Shown here: in pieces, positions 1 to 6,326 of the stretch
How positions within the stretch are numbered: position 1 is the first letter of the stretch
Layout of the letters: each line of letters starts with the position of its first letter
Source of the DNA: Chloroflexi bacterium RBG_19FT_COMBO_55_16
Lineage (GTDB): Bacteria; Chloroflexota; Anaerolineae; Anaerolineales; UBA4823
Direction: 5' to 3'
NCBI GenBank assembly: GCA_001795335.1
Contig: MGOK01000140.1
Location: forward strand, 2,592-10,725
Length of the DNA stretch: 8,134 nt
Translations under genes and position numbers: made by a program
The notes under the pieces: generated by a model
The model's database searches: none
What the model saw: only the letters and a program-made list of their open reading frames with translations
Told to the model about the DNA's origin: nothing

Positions 1-569
1 CGTTCTTCGTGCAGATGGCGGGCAGCTACCTGGTGGAAGCCAGGCGCAAGGGCATCCCCGCGCCGGAATTCGTCCAGCGCGTAACCGCGGATTTCGACCA
101 GCAAGCCGACCCGCATTTCACCTACCTGTGGTCGCATTGTTCCGAGAGCGAGCGCATCAGCCTGCTGGCCCTGATCGCCCTCCACCGCCAGAAACCCTCC
201 AAAAAGACCCTGCCCACCCTGGAAAACCTGGCCCGCATCCATGCCCGCGCCCAGCTGGATGTGCCGGAGCTGGTCAAACGCGGCCTGCTGGTCGAAGACG
301 CCGGAGAGTCTACATACCGCCTGTTCTCCCCCAGCCTGGAGCGTTGGATCAAAAACGAGCTGGCCGCCGCGCCCGGCAGCCAGGAAACCCCGGCCAGCGT
401 CGAAGCATGGCTCAAGGCCGGCGGCCGGGATAAGGTCGAACCGGTCAAAGGCGTCCTGCCCAGGTTCAAGAAGCAATACTGGCCCATCGTCAGCACCGTC
501 ATGCGCGAAATGTCTTTCGAACTGGCCGGCGCAGCCACCTTCGAGTTTCTGCTTAAAATGTTGCTTTAA
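1..569 (+). CDS. C-terminal part of a STAND/AAA-type ATPase (partial, 5' end outside window)
   Basis: The reading frame is open from the left edge (first full codon at base 3) to a TAA at 567-569, so this is the last ~189 residues of a longer protein. The fragment starts FFVQMAGSYLVEA, which resembles the segment following the sensor region of AAA/STAND ATPases (typically HPFF-hydrophobic-Q-x-A-G), where the helical lid begins. It continues with a Trp- and Leu-rich helical part (YLWSHCSESERISLLALIAL), then a winged-helix-like stretch with LVKRGLLVEDAGESTYRLFSPSLERWI at about residues 90-118. The nucleotide-binding motifs would lie outside the window and cannot be checked. Proteins of this type act as signalling or regulatory switches, and some are defence proteins; the role here is unknown. 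The tail after about residue 125 is not recognised. The DNA is much richer in G+C than the sugar locus to the right. Confidence 0.6.
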   Translation, partial: FFVQMAGSYLVEARRKGIPAPEFVQRVTADFDQQADPHFTYLWSHCSESERISLLALIALHRQKPSKKTLPTLENLARIHARAQLDVPELVKRGLLVEDAGESTYRLFSPSLERWIKNELAAAPGSQETPASVEAWLKAGGRDKVEPVKGVLPRFKKQYWPIVSTVMREMSFELAGAATFEFLLKMLL

Positions 570-610
570 GCATTTAAGTAATTTGTCGAAAGTAATTTTA
601 GAGGAACCAT

Positions 611-654
611 TGCTCTAGGCGGCGTCCTCGCCGCCAGGGACGGCGGCTTGAGCA
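611..654. repeat. GC-rich hairpin element with competing stems
   Basis: A perfect 7-bp stem GGCGGCG (618-624) / CGCCGCC (629-635) closes a 4-base loop. A second possible stem pairs GCCGCC (630-635) with GGCGGC (642-647), so the two exclude each other. An outer 5-bp pair, TGCTC (611-615) with GAGCA (650-654), encloses both. It starts 42 bases after the stop of the ATPase gene. No clean run of T follows in either direction, so a Rho-independent terminator is doubtful. A dispersed intergenic palindromic repeat, or a 3' end-stabilising structure for the ATPase transcript, are alternatives. Confidence 0.5.
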
Positions 655-686
655 GTTTAGTATAAAAATACTTTCGCACATCTATT

Positions 687-710
687 TAGTCGGATAGTCT
701 GGTAGTCTCC
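687..710. repeat. Three imperfect 8-bp tandem units beginning TAGTC
   Basis: TAGTC occurs at 687-691, 695-699 and 703-707, exactly 8 bases apart; the last three bases of each unit differ (GGA, TGG, TCC). It lies in non-coding DNA between the ATPase fragment and the nuclease-like gene. It could be a decayed tandem repeat or chance; only three units are present. Confidence 0.35.
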
Positions 711-779
711 TTGGGCTCAGGGCAAGCCTGCTTCGTTCCTCCATCATCCTTCATTGATCCCAGGCGAATTGCGAGCTGT

Positions 780-823
780 AAAAAAGTTACAGTTCGAGCC
801 AGTTGAATACGCCCGAACTGTAA
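780..823 (-). terminator. Probable Rho-independent terminator of the nuclease-like gene
   Basis: Bases 787-796 (TTACAGTTCG) and 814-823 (CGAACTGTAA) form a perfect 10-bp inverted repeat with a 17-base loop. On the minus strand the stem is followed by C and then six T (bases 785-780), the expected arrangement for a terminator of the gene ending at 829. The stem begins 5 bases beyond the stop codon. The stem is only half G/C and the loop is long, which weakens the call. Confidence 0.55.
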
Positions 824-828
824 AAAAT

Positions 829-1290
829 CTACCTCAAGCCCAGGATATCCCATCTATCTTTCCACCGCTCTACATTCTCCAACCTCACCTTATGATGGGT
901 GGACTTCGGTGTTATCGGTCGACTCCCGCCGTGTGACAACAAGTAGTTCTGATGCTCTTCATAAATGTTTCTACGCAGCCAACTACCAGACATAATGTAA
1001 TAATCTGGGTCATCAGGGTAAACCGTAAAGTCGACCAGCACCCAGAACTCCCTTTCATCCACTTTTTCTTCTGGAGAACGTCCTTCTGTTATTGGGATTT
1101 GCCAATCCCCTGAGCGGCGTGATTTTACTCGTATAGATAGCGCCCGATTTCTATCTCCTGGTTTTGCAATTATGACGTTTTTATTCCCTCTGGGTATCAC
1201 AATGGATATCCCCAATTCAACAAGCTTTGCCGCAACAAAGCTTTTCGCCCTCTTCCCAACTTGTTTCGTGGATAACTCATGAATATCCAT
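829..1290 (-). CDS. PD-(D/E)XK-like hypothetical protein, catalytic residues apparently lost
   Basis: A 153-residue protein with an ATG start, preceded by GGTGGAG at 1298-1304, 7 bases upstream, a good ribosome binding site. The N-terminal half has the layout of small PD-(D/E)XK nuclease-like proteins: a helix (residues 8-28, KQVGKRAKSFVAAKLVELG), a strand ending in PRGNKNVIIAK (33-43), then LSIRVKSRR (51-59). The C-terminal half has FWVLVDF (82-88), DYYIMSGSWLRRNI (96-109), an EHQNYLLSHGG segment and a closing RWKDRWDILGL, all typical of the uncharacterised bacterial family I have in mind. In that family the second strand normally carries Asp (NVD) and the third reads Gln-x-Lys; here Ile40 and Arg54 stand at those places, leaving only Lys56. 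The conserved Glu in the first helix also appears absent. Nuclease activity is therefore unlikely. It is a single-gene unit with its own terminator. Function unknown; assignment is from pattern memory. Confidence 0.7.
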   Translation of the reverse strand: MDIHELSTKQVGKRAKSFVAAKLVELGISIVIPRGNKNVIIAKPGDRNRALSIRVKSRRSGDWQIPITEGRSPEEKVDEREFWVLVDFTVYPDDPDYYIMSGSWLRRNIYEEHQNYLLSHGGSRPITPKSTHHKVRLENVERWKDRWDILGLR

Positions 1291-1475
1291 CTTGTTACTC
1301 CACCCGAATACACGATAGTCTTGCCTGCCCGCCGGCGGCCTAGACCTGGATAAATTGCGCGCCGCGTCGGGAAAGGAGGCGATTTATTTCATCCATCTTG
1401 CACCATCATCTGACAAATTTGCCCAGTGCAGCCAGTTTCTTCATTACAACATTCATTAATAAAAAATACCCAGTT
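1291..1475. other. Non-coding gap with a GC-rich palindrome
   Basis: This gap separates the end of the isomerase-like gene from the start of the nuclease-like gene, both on the minus strand. It contains a 10-bp perfect palindrome CCGCCGGCGG at 1329-1338 and a GC-rich patch at 1357-1380 inside otherwise AT-rich DNA. ATAAAT (1350-1355) and ATTTAT (1382-1387) flank the patch as a weak inverted pair. The promoter of the nuclease-like gene should lie here, but I cannot pick out a convincing -35/-10 pair. No gene seen. Confidence 0.4.
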
Positions 1476-1486
1476 TTATGAACTTG
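1461..1486 (-). terminator. Weak Rho-independent terminator overlapping the isomerase-like stop codon
   Basis: On the minus strand CCAAGTT (1486-1480) pairs with AACTGGG (1475-1469), six pairs and one mismatch, around a 5-base loop that contains most of the TAA stop codon (1478-1476). It is followed by TA and then six T (1466-1461). It would end the sugar operon. The short imperfect stem makes it a moderate candidate. Confidence 0.4.
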
Positions 1487-2588
1487 GTGGTAAACAAATT
1501 GTGACCTCTAGTTCGCTCCCGGGGTCTGAATGATACTCGTGATCTCCTGCGCTTGCAGGAATTAAAAAAGTAGTCCCACGTTGGATTGCCAGCTCACCGC
1601 TTGATGTTACAACCCGCCCGCTACCGCTATTAGTAATCCCAATGTAAAATCCATCTCCAGTCATTGGAAGAGCACCATCTATAAATAATTCGCTTGCGCG
1701 GAAGAATTCAGCATATCTGGGCGAGATCAACCGGCGCTCGTAACTATGACCAATCTGTCGCGCAATGGGTTCTTGTTGCTTGAAGGCTGACTCGACATCC
1801 TTTAGTGAATAATTTGTATAGTTGAAGCAATCTAAACCTAATTCCCATCCTCGCTTTTGATGGGCATCCTCTTCTCTAATACCAAAAGATGCATACTCCG
1901 CGAAGACACACCAATCGCTTGGTTCCTGAACTTCGATCATCAGTATCCCCTCACCAATTGCGTGTGGCATCCCGGCCTCCACCAGGTATACATCACCAGG
2001 CTCAACGGTTATTCTGTTGAGCGAGGAAAGAATCATCTCTCCATCTTTTGCCTCTACCCACTTGGAGAAATCATCACGCGTAACACCCTCCTTGAAGCCT
2101 ATCGCCAAGTATGGTTCTACACCGTTTATTGTGCGGATCTTCTTAATAATCCAGCACTCTGTTTTTCCGAAGGGGGATTTCATGTACTGGTGGGCAAAGG
2201 AGCGATTGGGGTGACAATGGACTGGCAGTCGAACCGCTGAATCTAGAAGTTTCACCAGCACACCTGTTGTTTTACCCCAACGTGAAACGTGTCTTTCTCC
2301 TAACATCGCATAAGGCAATTGCTCAATCAAAGTTTTGAGCCGGATTACATCTCCACCAGGGATCTCAACAACTGTCAGACCCTCTTCCAAATGTTCACGA
2401 CCTGGGTTAATGGCTCGGGTATCTGAACCAACCCAGTCCTCCGGATACATTCCATCTACACCTGCAGCGTTTCCTCGGAACTCATCAATAAGTCGTCCAC
2501 CTTTGTAGATTCGGTAGACTCGAGTAGGATTGACTAGTAATGGAACCTTTGTAGCTAGTTTAAGTTTTGCCTGGATGCCCATTTTCAT
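1476..2588 (-). CDS. Class I mannose-6-phosphate isomerase-like protein (cupin)
   Basis: A 370-residue cytoplasmic cupin protein of the ManA type. Class I enzymes interconvert mannose 6-phosphate and fructose 6-phosphate using a zinc ion. The metal ligands are visible: His124 and His126 (VHCHP), Glu144 (GKTECW) and His209 (GMPHAIGEG). The family signature ILMIEVQEPSD follows, and a second cupin-like half (FYIGITNSGSGRV, residues 315-327) ends the protein. The N-terminal pattern LIDEFRG...PEDWVGS...NPGREH matches ManA-like proteins of sugar-uptake loci. Odd point: 20 residues after the ligand His, where ManA relatives carry Arg (S-D-x-T-Y-R in Bacillus), this protein has Phe229 (SDWCVF), codon at 1902-1904. 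The true substrate may differ from mannose 6-phosphate. Start: ATG at 2588 chosen; an ATG at 2582 and a TTG at 2594 are in frame, and none has a clear ribosome binding site. It is the last gene of the operon, 172 bases after the malG-type gene. Confidence 0.8.
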   Translation of the reverse strand: MKMGIQAKLKLATKVPLLVNPTRVYRIYKGGRLIDEFRGNAAGVDGMYPEDWVGSDTRAINPGREHLEEGLTVVEIPGGDVIRLKTLIEQLPYAMLGERHVSRWGKTTGVLVKLLDSAVRLPVHCHPNRSFAHQYMKSPFGKTECWIIKKIRTINGVEPYLAIGFKEGVTRDDFSKWVEAKDGEMILSSLNRITVEPGDVYLVEAGMPHAIGEGILMIEVQEPSDWCVFAEYASFGIREEDAHQKRGWELGLDCFNYTNYSLKDVESAFKQQEPIARQIGHSYERRLISPRYAEFFRASELFIDGALPMTGDGFYIGITNSGSGRVVTSSGELAIQRGTTFLIPASAGDHEYHSDPGSELEVTICLPPSS

Positions 2589-2760
2589 TACCAAGTTTTG
2601 AGTTTTTTTGAATTACTACCAAATTCCTTCACTAACGTCGGACCGGATACAATTTAATGGCTTCTTTTTGAAATCCTCCAAAACATTCATTTTTCTAAGC
2701 TAACCTGTTAATAAGACCGCCATTTTGCTTTATTGGTTGATAATAAATTATGACCTTCTC
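2589..2760. other. Gap between malG-type and isomerase-like genes
   Basis: AT-rich, 172 bases, no convincing gene or terminator. On the minus strand a 24-codon open frame (2690-2616) ends in TAG, but it has no recognisable homology. A separate promoter for the isomerase-like gene could lie here; I cannot identify one. Read-through from the permease genes is the simplest assumption. Confidence 0.4.
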
Positions 2761-3585
2761 CTATGCCTTGACGCTCCCCATCGTTAGACCAGCGACAAGG
2801 TAACGTTGAATAAATCCAAAGAACAAGATTTGAGGAATTGTAGCTATAACCGAACCAGCAGCCATTAATGGCCACTGGAAGTTCGCAAAGCCACGAAAAT
2901 TGGCGATAGCTACGGAGATAGTCTCGGCGCGAGAATAGCCTAATGCAAGAGGAAATAATAGGGCTCCCCATACTGTGATGAAGGTGAACATTGCCGAAGC
3001 AACGATGCCTGGTACGATAAGAGGTAGAATAATTTGCCAGATGAGTTGCCACTCGGAACACCCATCGACGCGGCCAGCGTCTTCGATCTCCGCAGGCACC
3101 TGCAAAATGAAGCCGCGTAATAACCACACAGCAAACGGGAGCGTTAGAATCTGAAAAGCGAGGATCATGCCTGTCCATGAATCGAAGAGGCCGGTCCGGC
3201 GATAGATTGCATACAAGGGCAGGAGAAATATCATCTCTGGAAGCAAACGCAACACCAATATACTAACTCCGATGACCTGCTTGCCTCGTATGGGAGAACG
3301 ACCCAGCGAGTACCCTAATGGCACCCCAGCTACAATGGAAACGATTACTGTACCCAAACCAATAAAGACTGTATTGAGAAATGCCCGCGCAAAACCACGG
3401 TTGTTCCAGGCTTCTATATAATTGCTCCATTGGGGTTTAAAAATCCAGATCGGAGGGAGCGAGGCAGCATCCACCGGTCGTTTGAGAGAAGTCCCTATTA
3501 TCCACAGCACTGGGCAAGTGAATAGTAAAGCCAGAACCAATAAGGCTATGTAAGAAGCCAGTTTGCCGATGCGCTTACGGTTCAT
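2761..3585 (-). CDS. Sugar ABC transporter permease, MalG type (CUT1)
   Basis: A 274-residue inner-membrane protein forming one half of the channel of a carbohydrate importer. Hydrophobic segments at about residues 11-31, 68-95, 104-127, 137-158, 190-215 and 240-260 fit the six helices of MalG-type subunits. The cytoplasmic EAA loop that docks on the ATPase is clear at residues 166-193 (EIEDAGRVDGCSEWQ then LPLIVPG). The C-terminal end LVAGLTMGSVKA is the typical MalG ending. The ATG overlaps the stop of the upstream permease gene by 4 bases (ATGA, 3582-3585), so the two are probably translationally coupled. No ATPase gene is present in this window; CUT1 systems often share one ATPase encoded elsewhere. 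Confidence 0.93.
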   Translation of the reverse strand: MNRKRIGKLASYIALLVLALLFTCPVLWIIGTSLKRPVDAASLPPIWIFKPQWSNYIEAWNNRGFARAFLNTVFIGLGTVIVSIVAGVPLGYSLGRSPIRGKQVIGVSILVLRLLPEMIFLLPLYAIYRRTGLFDSWTGMILAFQILTLPFAVWLLRGFILQVPAEIEDAGRVDGCSEWQLIWQIILPLIVPGIVASAMFTFITVWGALLFPLALGYSRAETISVAIANFRGFANFQWPLMAAGSVIATIPQILFFGFIQRYLVAGLTMGSVKA

Positions 3586-4514
3586 TCGACTTCAACCTTT
3601 GGGATAAATCGTATATAGATCAAAACGATAATCCCGATAAATATAGCAAAAGTGACTGATAACGAAGTCGCATAACCAATGTTTAGATAACTCCCAATTC
3701 CTTGTAAGTAGAGGTAATGTTGCATCACCTGTGAGGCTCGCACTGGGCCTCCACCTGTCGTTCCCCATACGATTGCGAAAACCCTGAGCAGGTCGATTGT
3801 TCTAAATATCACAGCCGTCAAGACAAAGGGTTGAAGCCCTGGTAAGGTTATATGTAGAAAGACTTGCCAACCTGACGCACCATCTACTTGAGCCATCTCC
3901 TCTGGTTCAGTTGGTAAGCTTTGTAGACCCGCCAGCAGGATGAGAGTAACAACACCTGTATTCCACCATGTCTCGACCAGCGCCACGGCAGGGATAACCA
4001 GCTTGGGATCTGTCAACCAATTGGGTGCTGGCAAGCCTAAAACGGACAGGTAGTAATTGATGTGTCCCATTGATGGATCTAGGAGCATTTTCCACATGAC
4101 AGCCGCTACGATATCCGAAATGATCAGAGGAAATATCAGGGCAGTTCGAAGAATGAGCGAGCCTCGTGTTATTCTATGTAATAAGAGCGCACAAACTAAT
4201 CCCAGAAGTAGCTCCGCTACCAATGCCAATAAAGTGAAATATAAGGTGTTCTTAAGGGCATTCCAAAAATACGGGTCTCCCACCATTCTTATGTAGTTTT
4301 CTAAACCAATAAAGACCATGTTATCGGCCTGACCTTTGGACCAGTTCCATTGGTGGAAACTCACGAATAAGCCGAATAGCAGGGGGTATAAAATTAAGAT
4401 GATCGCAATAGCTAGACTGGGGGTGGCGAATATATACCCGTATAGGATTTGTGGTCGAACTGACTTGAACTTACCAGAAAGATAATGAAATTTAGATTGA
4501 GTAACAGATTTCAT
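3582..4514 (-). CDS. Sugar ABC transporter permease, MalF type (CUT1)
   Basis: A 310-residue inner-membrane protein, the partner of the MalG-type subunit. Hydrophobic segments lie at about 26-52, 88-112, 121-141, 172-198, 228-250 and 281-303. The EAA loop is at residues 205-226 (EEMAQVDGASGWQVFLHITL then PG). The segment FIGLENYIRMVGDPYFWNALKNT between helices 1 and 2 is characteristic of the periplasmic or external loop of this subfamily. Start: I chose the ATG at 4514; a TTG at 4544 is in frame and would add ten residues (MSKALRIQSR). Neither has a good ribosome binding site. The gene follows the binding-protein gene after 176 bases that contain a strong stem-loop. Confidence 0.92.
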   Translation of the reverse strand: MKSVTQSKFHYLSGKFKSVRPQILYGYIFATPSLAIAIILILYPLLFGLFVSFHQWNWSKGQADNMVFIGLENYIRMVGDPYFWNALKNTLYFTLLALVAELLLGLVCALLLHRITRGSLILRTALIFPLIISDIVAAVMWKMLLDPSMGHINYYLSVLGLPAPNWLTDPKLVIPAVALVETWWNTGVVTLILLAGLQSLPTEPEEMAQVDGASGWQVFLHITLPGLQPFVLTAVIFRTIDLLRVFAIVWGTTGGGPVRASQVMQHYLYLQGIGSYLNIGYATSLSVTFAIFIGIIVLIYIRFIPKVEVE

Positions 4515-4638
4515 CCGGCTTTGTATTCGCAGGGCTTTGGACAAGAATGGCTAAGAACGACTCAAGGTACAAATTCACCAGCCTGTCGTCTATAAAATTC
4601 TCATCGACGCGCATAACTATACAAGAACAGTCTTGATG

Positions 4639-4665
4639 CCGGGGCCTCGGTACTCGAGGCCCCGG
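4639..4665. promoter_or_regulatory. Strong stem-loop between binding-protein and permease genes
   Basis: CCGGGGCCTCG (4639-4649) and CGAGGCCCCGG (4655-4665) form a perfect 11-bp stem with a 5-base loop, 25 bases beyond the binding-protein stop. On the minus (transcribed) strand no run of T follows it, so it is not a standard terminator. A second short inverted pair, CAAGA (4622-4626) / TCTTG (4631-4635), lies just beyond. In sugar operons such structures after the binding-protein gene commonly protect its mRNA from decay or partly stop transcription, giving more binding protein than permease. That role here is inference. Confidence 0.65.
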
Positions 4666-4690
4666 TGTGTTTTACAACACAGACTTAATT

Positions 4691-6106
4691 TTATTTCAGC
4701 CCTTCTTTTTCGACGATATCCTTTGCTTGCTGGTTGAGTTCCTCCATAACGGTGGCGCTATCATCACCCGTTGATATCCGAATGACAGCGTCGATGATTC
4801 GATCTGATACTTCGCGCGCTCCGTTGAAATACATGTAACCCGGTATTGACATTTTGAAAGATTCATCCGCCGCCTTGACAAATTCAGGGGAGAAGAAGTC
4901 AGCACTGAGCTTATTCCAGCTGGAGGCCCGCACTGGTCCGTAAGTCGCCTTACCAGTGTGTATATCTAGATCTTTACTAGTAGCCCATTGCATGAATAGC
5001 CATGCCGCTACCTTAGCGGGGGATTTTTCAGCCATCGAAAATCCCCAGCCCCAATGGGTTGTACCATGGCCCGTATCTGTCTTTGGCAGTGGTGAGTAAC
5101 CGACTTTGCCAACAACCTTTGATTGTTCTGGATCGTTGATAGTTCCACCGAAGGTGGTTGCATCAAAAAAGATAGTAGCTGACTGTCCCTGAGCGAAACT
5201 ATTCAACACTTCGTACCAGGTAAAATTCTCTACTCCAGGCGGGCCTAATGTCAGCAGATGAGCCCAAGTGTTGAAGCCTTTGACAATAGCCGGATCGGTG
5301 AATCGGGGTTCCCAATTCTCATCGAAGTAAAACATACGCCCGGGCATGAAGGGTCTATCCCCCCAGTAATCGTAAACGGCAGACAGAAGTTCATCAGGCA
5401 TTGTAGGATCCTGGCCACGAAGGGCAACTGCGGCTATGCCTTTGTCCTTGTATGCCTTGTCGATGGTGTCCAGGGCAGCCATCCAATCGTCCATTGTCTC
5501 CAATTTGCTGACATCGATTCCCTGTTCTTCGAAGAGATCGGTGCGATAGTAAATTATGTAAGCTTCTAGAGCAATTGGGATGCCGTAGATCTTGCCTGAT
5601 GTATCAGGGAAGCGGAAACCGTCCACAGTATCGGGGTAAATATCCGTGAAATCGTAGTCTGGATTTGTTAGTTTAGGGTCGGCGATGAAATCATCCAATG
5701 CAGCGATCCAGTTGTTCTGATAGCCTGTGTAACCGGTTTGATTTGGCGAAAGCATGAATAAATCAAATGGTGGTTCTTCGGAACTTAAGCCCAGCGTGAC
5801 CCGGTCCCAGAAGGTCATCTCAGCCAAAGTATTAACTTCGACCTTTATGCCGGTCAGTTCCTCGAACTCTGGGATCTTCTCTTCTAAAGCTGCCTGCCAA
5901 GGATGCGCACTCAACAGTAGCCTCACCGTTTGACCTTCGGCTTGCCGCCAGTCGAAAGCTTCTTCTACAGTTTCTTCAGTAGGAACAACCTCCTCAACTT
6001 CAGTAGGAACCTCTTTGGGTTCAGTTGGCACAGCTCCACCGCATCCAGTGACGAGCACGACAATTAGAGCCAGTATTGCCCACTTAAAGAGAGATGAACG
6101 CTTCAT
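4691..6106 (-). CDS. Sugar ABC transporter solute-binding lipoprotein (CUT1, family 1)
   Basis: A 471-residue extracellular binding protein that captures the substrate and delivers it to the MalF/MalG-type permeases. The N-terminus has basic residues, a hydrophobic stretch (WAILALIVVLV) and a lipobox V-T-G-Cys22, so it should be a membrane-anchored lipoprotein. A flexible acidic linker follows with VPTE at residues 26-29, 33-36 and 41-44. The mature domain begins near residue 58 with TVRLLLSAHPW, then IPEFEELTGIKVEV, the usual family 1 opening, and contains PFDLFMLSPNQ and, near the C-terminus, AAWLFMQWATSKD. The large number of aromatic residues fits a sugar ligand; the exact sugar cannot be told. 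Start: the ATG has an excellent site GGAGGAG at 6113-6119, 6 bases upstream. It is the first transporter gene, 220 bases after the aminotransferase. Confidence 0.93.
   Translation of the reverse strand: MKRSSLFKWAILALIVVLVTGCGGAVPTEPKEVPTEVEEVVPTEETVEEAFDWRQAEGQTVRLLLSAHPWQAALEEKIPEFEELTGIKVEVNTLAEMTFWDRVTLGLSSEEPPFDLFMLSPNQTGYTGYQNNWIAALDDFIADPKLTNPDYDFTDIYPDTVDGFRFPDTSGKIYGIPIALEAYIIYYRTDLFEEQGIDVSKLETMDDWMAALDTIDKAYKDKGIAAVALRGQDPTMPDELLSAVYDYWGDRPFMPGRMFYFDENWEPRFTDPAIVKGFNTWAHLLTLGPPGVENFTWYEVLNSFAQGQSATIFFDATTFGGTINDPEQSKVVGKVGYSPLPKTDTGHGTTHWGWGFSMAEKSPAKVAAWLFMQWATSKDLDIHTGKATYGPVRASSWNKLSADFFSPEFVKAADESFKMSIPGYMYFNGAREVSDRIIDAVIRISTGDDSATVMEELNQQAKDIVEKEGLK
5975..6031. repeat. Direct repeats encoding the VPTE linker of the binding protein
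   Basis: TTCAGTAGGAAC occurs at 5975-5986 and again at 5999-6010, with a diverged copy TTCAGTTGGCAC at 6020-6031. On the minus strand each copy encodes Val-Pro-Thr-Glu (or its variant) in the linker just after the lipid-bearing Cys. The linker probably expanded by slippage or short duplication; similar low-complexity linkers are common in lipoproteins of this type. Confidence 0.6.
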
Positions 6107-6125
6107 AGTGATCTCCTCCGGGATC

Positions 6126-6153
6126 TATATACAAAGAACTGCATGCAAAACAA
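6126..6153 (-). promoter_or_regulatory. Candidate promoter of the binding-protein gene (weak)
   Basis: On the minus strand TTGTTT (6153-6148) and TATATA (6131-6126) are 16 bases apart. A start of transcription near 6119 would fall at the edge of the ribosome binding site (6113-6119), giving a very short leader, which argues against it. The palindrome TGCATGCA (6140-6147) lies in the spacer and CTGCAT is repeated at 6139-6144 and 6155-6160, so a regulator could bind here. Confidence 0.22.
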
Positions 6154-6170
6154 TCTGCATAAGATGTATT

Positions 6171-6194
6171 ACCGACAGCCCTCCTTGTGTCGGT
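6171..6194. promoter_or_regulatory. Inverted repeat upstream of the binding-protein gene
   Basis: ACCGACA (6171-6177) and TGTCGGT (6188-6194) are perfect inverted copies separated by 10 bases, in the gap between the aminotransferase and the binding-protein gene. No T run follows on either strand, so it is not a clear terminator. It could be an operator for a sugar-responsive repressor or a leader hairpin. Confidence 0.35.
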
Positions 6195-6326
6195 CGTGGA
6201 TGACGATTTGCCGAAAGCGTTACTTTGGGTTATGAATGTGTATCGAGTCGAGCCTCCTTTCCATCATTGATGAAAAAAGATGTCCGATATCCTGGTGCGC
6301 ATTGATCTCATTGACAAGGCTTATTC

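Noticed and set aside
122..538. 138-codon minus-strand open frame opposite the ATPase fragment
   Set aside because: It is the reverse-strand shadow of a GC-rich gene; its protein is rich in Ser, Arg and Ala and lacks any familiar pattern.
754..936. 60-codon plus-strand open frame
   Set aside because: It runs through the terminator and into the 3' end of the nuclease-like gene on the other strand; no motif supports it.
570..1475. Insertion sequence or integrase-type att site at the composition border
   Set aside because: No transposase or integrase frame, no tRNA gene and no matching terminal repeats were found.
2616..2690. A 24-codon minus-strand open frame beginning ATGAATGTTTTGG and ending in TAG
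   Set aside because: No good ribosome binding site before the ATG, no recognisable protein, and short open frames like this are expected by chance.
2708..3178. 156-codon minus-strand open frame in another frame inside the malG-type gene
   Set aside because: It overlaps a clear permease reading frame with an EAA motif, and its own translation is rich in Cys, Arg and Ser without motifs.
4639..4665. Standard Rho-independent terminator ending the operon after the binding-protein gene
   Set aside because: No T run follows the stem on the transcribed strand, and the permease genes downstream need transcription.
5975..6031. CRISPR-like array
   Set aside because: The 12-bp repeats are too short, lie inside a coding frame and encode a Val-Pro-Thr-Glu linker.
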